From assembly GCF_000149955.1 (NCBI RefSeq), contig NC_030990.1, positions 3,182,627 through 3,246,626 of the forward strand: DNA of 64,000 nucleotides. The letters are read 5' to 3'. Numbering within the stretch: position 1 is the stretch's first letter; each line of letters opens with the position of its first letter. This document shows, piece after piece, positions 56,107-64,000 of the stretch. Under the pieces are notes generated by a model. It had not been told where the DNA came from. It did no database searches and saw only the letters and a list, made by a program, of their open reading frames with translations. A program made the translations under genes and the position numbers. Source of the DNA: Fusarium oxysporum f. sp. lycopersici 4287 (lineage: Eukaryota; Ascomycota; Sordariomycetes; Hypocreales; Nectriaceae).

Positions 56107-59100
56107 GTTGGCGAGTGTGCGGTTTTATCAAGACGTCGACTTGTTTTACACTGAGAAGGCCATTGATTTGATCGACGAAAAGCTACACAATGACGTACTG
56201 ACAACGCTTGGTCCGTGCATTTGACTCACTCACGGACTTCGGACTTTGGCAATCCACGAGAACAAGATCTACATTCTAATCCCCCAAGTCCGAAGTTTAT
56301 TATGCGGAGGAGTTTACTGCTTATCCTTATTCCCGAGCTTCAGTCGGTATGGACTTTAAATATCATTAACTAATGGCCATCAACTAACATCGTGGGTGTA
56401 TCGTCAGAGTGGTCAGCATTAGCCATGAACAACTTAGGTGGTCAGCAATACCTACAAGAACTCTGAGATCAGCAATTGAATTAATAGCCAAGAGATGGTG
56501 CTTAGATGATGCCCCACGTTGTGATTATTGTATCTGTTCAAAACATATCGTGAATGCTAGCCCGTTGACTGGCTAGCCCCATACCGAGTCGTCTCCCAGT
56601 ACGTCAGCAGCTCACCCTCAAACTGGTAATAGATAACATACAAGTAGTGTGCTGTGGTGATCAGCAGACCCCTATGTTAGACTCAGCGTTAACTAGTCAA
56701 GCTTATCAGAACCGCCTGGCTTGCTCCCGTAATCCCGATAACAGAAGGCCTATTACCTAGGTGTTTCGGCATGAGATCAAGTCCATCTCGGTCACACAGG
56801 CCACTTCCCCGGACTCGTCTAAATCCCAGCGGCCTGACACCTGAAAAGCCAATGGGACGCGTTCCTGATGTCCGATTTCCGGCCCGGGATTGCTCGGAGT
56901 GGAAAGCGGAAAGATGTGGGCCATTTTCAGGTCCTGTGACCGACCAACGCCGGCCGATACGACGCCGTGGCTCCAATAATGTCCGTATCGGACCTTGTGT
57001 GAATTTTATCGATAGGTGGGCTTGCCTGGCTTGCGCAAGAGTTACAGATTTGATACAGAGAACGCGCAATATAGACCCAGAAAACGCATAAGGTTCCATG
57101 AAGAATCTATGTGTTGAAAGATTGCGTGTATGTGACGAGTTCACCATTCTCTCATTCGATCCTCGCATTCTGATACTGAGTATTGGAGCATACGCGTATG
57201 CGTAACGAGCGATAATGAGCGATAACCAGTGAACAGGGGCCTATCTGGTCTTATCAATCTCATGATCTGTGATCTTCCATCTAACCCCGGTTTCCCCCCC
57301 CAAACTCCTTCTAGAGATCGACTTTTAGCTCAACGGACGATGCTTCCGAACACGAAGGCTCAAGCTTCCCCTTCCTTCTCAGCTACGTGGTTATTGTTAA
57401 GGAGACCGTGCATAATCATACATAATGCCATGGCAAAAGGTCCAGACACTTCGCTTAAGCATGAAGCAGTCAATTCTCCTTTACCGCCTCTATCAAGCCA
57501 GTAAGGGGCTAGCTGAGCACATTCATTCGCAAACTGAGTCGATAAAGGTGCATAGTACGTGCTTGAAACCTTACTCCTGTACGATGTCCTGTCCAGTGCT
57601 GTCCTGCCAGGTCAGCCGTCGGTGAGAGGCCCAGAAGCGGTCAGCTCAGCTTGCTTGAGCAAGACACGCCCTGGGCCCTTGCATGGTGAATGGTATGTAC
57701 CTGAGATTATGGGGCCGCGAGCCTCTCGGCTAAGAAAGCCAAGAAGGCAACGAGAGGCTATTAGTGGGTAATGAGATCGAGTGGCTGGGAAACGTGTTCA
57801 TGAATTTAAGGAATAAGAAAGAAAACTCGCGTCCCTTCTTTCCCAGGTCCGCCTCATCGTGATCCATCGGACAGGAGAATTCATATGAATTGGGCGTCTT
57901 GTCTCTGCCTAAGTAATGGAGCCCTGACCCGTCAGTACGTAAGGTTTTAAAGATTTCAACTCCAAAGCGGAGACGACCCGCGCACGCAAATTTTGTGCAT
58001 GGTTCTATCCTTGTTCACGATTGAGCTGTCTATGTCGACTTTTCGTAAAATATTTGAAAAGTCTGAAGAAAACCACCACCTGTGGAACGCTGGATCCAGT
58101 TGGACCCATTTGAGGCTCGATGCGGCGATGGCTTGGTGGGGGATGATGAAAAACTACTGTTAGTGGAAGATCGAAGCATACATAAAAAGATCGTAATATT
58201 GGGCATTGAATGACTCCTCAGGGATATGTTCTGATAGTTCTGCCAAGCCTGTATTCGTAAGTCCTTCTCCTTCAGCCAAGGGATGGAAATGGCGGGCGGG
58301 CTATGCGGCCTGGGCGGTTTCGTTCGTCTGTAATTTTTGCCTGGGCTTTTTTCTTTTTGTTGTCATCACGGGCCATGCTTCTGCGCCCTGGCGTCGTCGT
58401 TTCCAGCCATCGGGGCTTGGTAATGTCCGCTGATAGTCATTGTCATGATTGATGTCAAACGAGCCTTTCTTCGACTACTGCTATGTCGCTGACATAGCAA
58501 GAATGGAGAATTGAATGTCTCCGCTGACAAAACTCCGACCGTTATAGACGCCCCAATGTGTACAGTTCATGTATCGTGATTGGGTATCACAAACCCTGAT
58601 GGTTGGGACGTCAAGGTCTTTGGTGATGGGCGGGCCTGGCTGATGAATCATTCACCGCAATCGAAGGAAAAAATCTATAGAGCAAAAGGGGCGTGCATTG
58701 GAGGAGTCGGTGTAGCACTGCCAAGATTCCGCACGCCCTTGACGGGTCTCACGGGCACCGCCTGTTGGTCCAAAGACACCCCGATCGGACTTGGGCTTGC
58801 GACCGATCCCGATACTCTCAGTTATCACGAAATTTTTACCGCTGATAAGGATATCAGCCGGCGAGTATGGCGTCAACGCCGGTTACCATGAGATAGCCGG
58901 CTGCTGACCGAGGCATAGCATAGTATGGTTCACAGTTTGCAAGGAGATTCAAGAATGATATGATAGTTTTGAATGTTTTTCTTATTTATTTTTTTGGGCT
59001 AATGAAAGCCTCTTTTGCTGAGCTATCTACCATTGGGACGAAGCCTATCGAAGGCTGCCACTCAACCGTATTGCCGGGAGCGGCACCCAATCATGATAAT

Positions 59101-59352
59101 ATCCAATTCCCATCTGTCTGGTACAGTCCCTTCTTTGTCCTTCGTAGAGTGGTGAAATCCTTCTTTGTAATAACACAATGAAATCCGTAAAGTCATATCC
59201 TTTGTAACTAAAAGAAAATGCAAAAATGCTTTTTGTTGTATCCAAATCCGTGTGGTATCCCTTTGTATAGTAAACGCCATGCAATGCCGCCATCGCTTTG
59301 TATATGAAACAAGTCGCTAAAATCACAAATCAATCATCGAATGAGTTCCCGC
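56107..59352. other. Gene-poor region
   Basis: 3.2 kb with no supported gene. It includes the IBA57 promoter. The part around 56800-57010 is GC-rich with repeated CCGG/CGG triplets; 57229-57771 and 58206-58433 give open frames without domains. Two short unlinked frames at 58652-58891 (both strands) overlap and neither has coding support. Confidence 0.45.
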
Positions 59353-60105
59353 TTAGTAGACCGAGATGGCCGACACAAGCCTCGCAGGGTTTCGAGGTGG
59401 CAGGTAGTACTCCTCATCGTAGAGTGAATTGGATTCTTGTTCTTGTTGCGACTGCTCCTTAACATCCTTCTCGTCGAAGGTGAGGATGGACTGAGGGGGC
59501 GATGGAGGCATTGAGTCATCGTCAGATGAATCTGAGTCGTGGTCGACAAGCTCGGGTGGTGAGTTTGAGTGAGATGGTGTTCGAACAAGCTCTAGCTGAG
59601 CGTAGTCCTCCTCAAGATCATCCTCCTCCATGTCTTCGTCGAGCTCGATGTGTGTGATTCGGGGGCTCATGGGCTTGACGGGAAGAGAAGTGCTGGTCAT
59701 CTCGACGTCGTCATCCTCTGAATCGTAGTCGTCGGAATCCGAAGAGTCTGAGTCGTAGTCATCCTCATCCTCTTCTTCGACGATGTTGTCGGCCCACTGC
59801 ACCCTTCGTTCTTGCTGGGCATTGGTTGCTCCTCGGACAGATTGGTTGAACCATCGTTCTTGTTCTCGCTCGGCATCGGCAAGCTCGAGCATCAGAGAAT
59901 CGAGGAGATTGGCGTGACCGACAAGCAGGCGGAGGTCATGATCGGGCTGAGCAGCCTCGCGAGAGAGCTTGGCTCGAGCCTTGTGGGCGAGGTAGTAAGT
60001 TTGTGTGATAGACATGTTCTTCTTGAGTGTAGACTGTCGGAGAGAAGAAGTCTTAGAGGCAGTTGGCCTATGAATAGAAGTGGTGGTTGTTGTTGTAGTC
60101 GACAT
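59353..60105 (-). CDS. Acidic protein of unknown function
   Basis: An intronless 250-aa frame that I do not recognise by name. The first 45 residues are Thr/Ser-rich and basic. A conserved-looking helical block, ITQTYYLAHKARAKLSREAA, continues through DHDLRLLVGHANLLDSLMLE and LADAEREQERWFNQSV (about residues 33-92). After that the protein is strongly acidic (VEEEDEDDYDSDSSDSDDYD and EDMEEDDLEEDYAQLELV) with SP motifs (PMSPRITH, PPSPPQS) that could be phosphorylated. It ends EEYYLPPRNPARLVSAISVY. No signal peptide or membrane span is present. Uniform frame, third-position bias and a block of helix-forming residues support a real gene. The Asp/Glu tail resembles nuclear regulatory proteins, but that is only an impression. 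Confidence 0.75.
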   Translation of the reverse strand: MSTTTTTTTSIHRPTASKTSSLRQSTLKKNMSITQTYYLAHKARAKLSREAAQPDHDLRLLVGHANLLDSLMLELADAEREQERWFNQSVRGATNAQQERRVQWADNIVEEEDEDDYDSDSSDSDDYDSEDDDVEMTSTSLPVKPMSPRITHIELDEDMEEDDLEEDYAQLELVRTPSHSNSPPELVDHDSDSSDDDSMPPSPPQSILTFDEKDVKEQSQQEQESNSLYDEEYYLPPRNPARLVSAISVY

Positions 60106-63100
60106 GTTGAAAAAGAGGACCCAGATAAGGTAGGGGTCTTTGTCCTATGTATATAATGGCGGTTTGATGTTGTGAGTCAAGGCAGCGATCCCGATTGCGG
60201 CAGGCTTGAAGTTAGCGCAGGGATGTCGGCTGTGGTGACAATGACTTGTGGGATTAGGTGATAAGGTGCTAGTCGAGTCCGTGTGTTTGTCTGAGAGGAC
60301 TGTGGAGATAGTTGACCTTGATAGAAGCTTTTGAGGCTGATTAGTAGTTGTTGTGATGATGTTGTGTTTATCTGATTGATGTTGTGGGAGAAATGGATCT
60401 TGGAACGGGGGGGATCCGAATCTTTTAACTCCAGTGATCCTTTACGGACTTTTCATGTTGTCTCACGGGTGTGGCATGGGATTATGAGTTATGCCCGACA
60501 CGCCGCTAAGCGGACTTTGCGCACGCGGACCCGAGGAGTGCGAGAAATGTCCACAGTCCCCATTGCAAAGCAAGGGCCAAGGTTCGAAGGGTGTGTGGCT
60601 TAGTGATGATTGACATGGATATGGGTGTGTGTGGACGGATGACTCTTAGACACCGCGAAGCCGCGAAGCTTAGAAAGATCCACCCAAAAGGCTCCCACGG
60701 CACATCGATTTGCACATGGCCCCTGTACCTTTCTGTCGTTTACTGGATGACATGACTGACACGACACGTCTCTGTCTCTGTCTCCATCCGGCAGCGAAAC
60801 ATCCCCGTCCGCGGCCCCGATGTAGCGGGCGGACGTTACGGAAGTCCATGTCAATCCTCGGGCTTGGGTACCTCGGTCAGGCCGCTACTTGACGGCCCCA
60901 GCACAGGTATCTCTTGTCTGATGTGTACCCGAACTGGGCAGGCGGAGGTTCACTGCCCTGGATTCTTCCATGCCCGTGTCCCTCAATTCTTTGTTAGAGT
61001 TGTCGCAGCGACTGCATCTTCCGGCTATCAATACCGGCTTACAGTACCAATCTCAGTCTTACTGGCAGTCTTACATGGTAGCAACTGTAATCCTCTCCTC
61101 AATGGCGCAACAAGCCCATTACTTTCACCATAACTCAGATCGAAACATGCTCAACTGTAAGGTCAGCACTGCCAGCACACGCATCGAGTCGCAATCTCGC
61201 ACAGGGCTGGCGTGGGCGATTCATAATCGCAGGCTGGTTTTCGAGGTCCGTAAGCAGCCTGCAAATGTGTGTTTGATTAGAAACCCGGTGCCATTAGCGT
61301 TGACTCTTCAGCCTACCACAGTCGTTAATCTGACCATGTCCGTCTAGCTCCGCCAGAACCACGACAAATCCGAGGATGGATTTGCAAGCCTGCTCTTCAG
61401 GAACCTTACCTAAGGCAGATGCATTTCTCAGCATTGAGCGAACCTTATTCGTTCTTTGCGCCCTGTCGGTGTCGCGATCATCTCTGACTCCGATACGGCG
61501 ATGACTCTTGCTGCAGAATCGATTTCCTAGATGGGATAGGCAGAGATCAAGGTGTGACGCTGATTTACAAACGCTGCATGCTGGCTCAGCAACAACATAC
61601 TGACACGGACGGGAATTTGTATTATCTCCATGCATCCATCAAGACCAAATCCAAGACAACCTCTTGCATCCCGTGCCTCCATCTAAGAGTTGAGTTCCCG
61701 TCACGATGATAGGGAGGATGACCTCCATTTTTTCCAATCCCCCTACAGTGAAGGCCCGCTAGGCCCAGCCCAGTTCAATTGGATGCTTATGAATCGGCGA
61801 CTCGCCAAAACTAAATTCGTAACGACTGTTTGAGTATGCTCCGCGTCAATGTTGGCGAGTTTCACATAGTGGCCGATTGATCAGTCCAGATTGCGTATTC
61901 CGCTTCGCATCGTGTACCCTGAGGCATAACTCCGCCTCATGTGCTTGTCGTCAGCAGCCAAGGAATCATAGGGCATACTTCGAAAGGGGGAGCTTGTTCC
62001 AGACAGCAAACGTAAGCGAAAGCGAGAGAGTATACCATGGTAGGGTATCGTCCAGTAACAACGCACGATGCTCACTGTGCCCGAGCCTGGCGCAGTCCGC
62101 GGGGAGTATGTACGTCCTTGTCCACGTATCGCTGTAATCAATCGTAGGGCTGAGCTCAGTCGGCCGCCATCAAATCCATGCATGGATGTCGGCTTTGTTG
62201 TCAAAGACCGAATTACGGTATACGAGCCAATGATAGTCAGCAGACATGTCAATCACCACCATCATGTTCAACGATAACGAGCAAGAAGTAATCCAAATCT
62301 CTATACAACTTATGCCTCATAGTCACTTGATAAGCTTTTACCAGGCAACTCTCAAGCTGTTCTCGCTTTCGTCGTTTGAAGATCTAAGTCAGTACCAACC
62401 TATTGTATTGCCAGCATGTTTGTGTAATATGATTGCCTATTTTTAAAAATTAGGCAACTCTTTTCTCCCAGGTATTTCTCCGCCAAACAGTATCATATTC
62501 CATATTAGCTCTTATCCTTGCTGTGCGTATGCTCATGTGAAGTAAGCAAGTTTCTTACATCTAATCCGAATATCCGTAAAGACAGTCCTTTATTAGCTTT
62601 AATTCCCTCTTTGCTCGTTCCAACACTGTCAACTCGGCTACACGGCTAGCCTTAGACGGCCTCTTAATCGGTCCAAGATGATGCCGACTTACAAGAAGCC
62701 ATGTTATTGCCGGACTAGGCCGGCCTATCCTGAATCCCGAGGTCGCCGACCACTAACCGTCCGTGACTGTCCGCTGGGCGGTCTAACGACGGGATTGACA
62801 AGAGTCACAGATTTCCAAACTCCGCTTTTCTGGAAATATTTTTCGTTCTTTTTCGCTTCCATCGCCGAAAGAGGCTCCACGATGGGTCGTACGGTGCCTC
62901 GCTAATCAACATCAGCCAGCTCGGCGGTACTCACATCGCGGATTTAAAGAATGGGTCTCTGTTGGTGTCGGACAACTCCTTGGGATGTTCATTGGATGCA
63001 GATTTCTTCGATTCATGTTCCACTGGAAGTTCCAGCCATGGATGTGATGCAGGTTGGGAAAAGAGCTCAATACGTCCGTTAACTCGGCTTCGACCGATGT

Positions 63101-64000
63101 TCGAAGAATTTTCTTCTGCATGGATCCTGGTTCGGATGATTTGATATCATTTGACTCATCAAGCCTCAGAACAGATGCATCGTAACTCGTACTCAAAGGG
63201 GTTTAACACCGACTAAATTCCGCGTATTCCCATGACGATGTGACACATCGCAACAGCTGCTGTAAATAACACAAGGCGCAGACTGTGCTTCACGCAGAGC
63301 GCCATAATTGGCGAGAACTCATCGGTCGTGTGCGGACCATTGACCGCTGGTCTGGTTAAGGTTGCCTACAACACAGTCAGCATCACAGCTTCGAAGGGCG
63401 GAGATTGGTGAGTGTCACGACCTCACGCTCAAAGAAGCCCGCCAGCCAGCGCCCGTCTGAGGCTCAGGCTTTGGGTCCAGGGACATATGCGTTAGCGTGG
63501 AAGCTTTCGAAGCCCATGCCGAATTTGGCTCATTAAGCGGATGGTCCCTAATCTGCTTTGTCAGTCAATTCCTCCGTCTTCTTCTCGGCCGAGGTTGATC
63601 AGGGTGTGTGCGTATCAGCGCCGAAAACCCTGCGAGACTGATTCCTAATCCGAGTATTGATGATATTATTGCTGAGTGAGAAGCTTCTACAAACTACGAT
63701 GCATCCGTTTATTTCCCCTCCCTTGGTAGATCTAAAATTGCGAACCTACTACGTATTTCAACTTATCTTGACAAAATGCTCGTGTGAGGGTATCTGCCGC
63801 TAAGTAAGGTTGGCAGGTAAGTTTTCTGTCCTTGTGACTGACTTTCTGGCGGACAATTTTCGCTTTCGGGTGCACGAAACATGCCGAACCCACTTGCACA
63901 CCCAGACAAACACCTACGTATCAATCCGATCAGATCAGCGGGGGGATACTCACGACAATCTTTGCGCAGCTCACGGATTTCATAGTGGCCGATCTACCGA
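60106..64000. other. Gene-poor region to window end
   Basis: 3.9 kb in which I can support no gene. The first 700 bases are likely the promoter/5' UTR of the acidic protein. Scattered frames of 60-125 codons (for example 60970-61347 +, 61881-62252 -) have no domains, and their codon texture is noncoding. Short AT-rich stretches lie near 62320-62480. No tRNA, rRNA or transposon ends were recognised. Confidence 0.45.

Noticed and set aside
58206..58433. 75-codon frame with a hydrophobic C-terminal segment
   Set aside because: Isolated, no splice-compatible extension and no conserved motif; hydrophobicity alone is not enough.
1..64000. CRISPR arrays, operons, ribosome binding sites, phage genes
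   Set aside because: Eukaryotic nuclear DNA with spliceosomal introns; no repeat-spacer structure seen.

Overview
This window is nuclear DNA of a filamentous ascomycete. Genes carry 45-90 nt GT..AG introns with CTAAC/CTGAC-like branch sites, and the protein set is typical of Sordariomycetes (Ste12 with C-terminal C2H2 fingers, anillin-like Bud4, a HET-domain protein). The Ste12, coronin and Sth1-like proteins read as Fusarium/Nectriaceae; that placement is from memory of the families, not a search. Most of the window looks like conserved core chromosome, mixed with long gene-poor stretches.

Layout. 1-4.8 kb: inositol-pentakisphosphate 2-kinase (+) and an equilibrative nucleoside transporter (-). 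4.8-7.9 kb: AT-rich sequence with remains of an unrecognised minus-strand gene. 7.9-10.4 kb: HET-domain protein with an N-terminal Arg-Asp repeat. 10.8-10.9 kb: intron-containing tRNA-Val(CAC) inside an AT-rich island. 11.4-13.8 kb: metallo-beta-lactamase-fold protein and HIS6. 15.7-20.1 kb: BUD4-like septation protein. 20.9-23.1 kb: coronin. 23.1-31.0 kb: gene-poor, including a 507-base assembly gap. 31.0-38.8 kb: STE12, FAF1, SWC5, WDR70-like. 39.8-44.2 kb: Sth1/Snf2-type chromatin remodeller. 44.8-50.5 kb: lipase-like hydrolase, PHS1-type dehydratase, 2OG-Fe(II) oxygenase and a divergent amidohydrolase. 50.6-56.1 kb: DnaJ protein, DUF2235 hydrolase, IBA57. 59.4-60.1 kb: an acidic unrecognised protein. 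60.1-64.0 kb: no gene seen.

The genes are mostly independent housekeeping functions: phosphoinositide/inositol signalling, histidine synthesis, actin and septum, mating/invasive-growth transcription, rRNA processing, chromatin, very-long-chain fatty acids and Fe-S assembly. There is no operon-like or biosynthetic-cluster logic. The one pair that may be co-regulated is the divergent 2OG oxygenase/amidohydrolase pair, whose shared promoter holds a cluster of GATA sites.

The most important technical observation is that several strongly conserved genes (coronin, STH1, PHS1, the HET gene, the DUF2235 gene) are each broken by single-base length differences, mostly one extra base in a short homopolymer. 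This points to consensus errors in the assembly rather than true pseudogenes, and any automated annotation of these genes is likely to be wrong at those spots. A separate anomaly is a roughly 120-base stretch inside BUD4 where a conserved block I expect is not recognisable. I found no convincing new biological system; the most interesting biological candidates are the RD-repeat/HET fusion, splice-controlled loss of the Ste12 zinc fingers, and several stop-free introns of length 3n.
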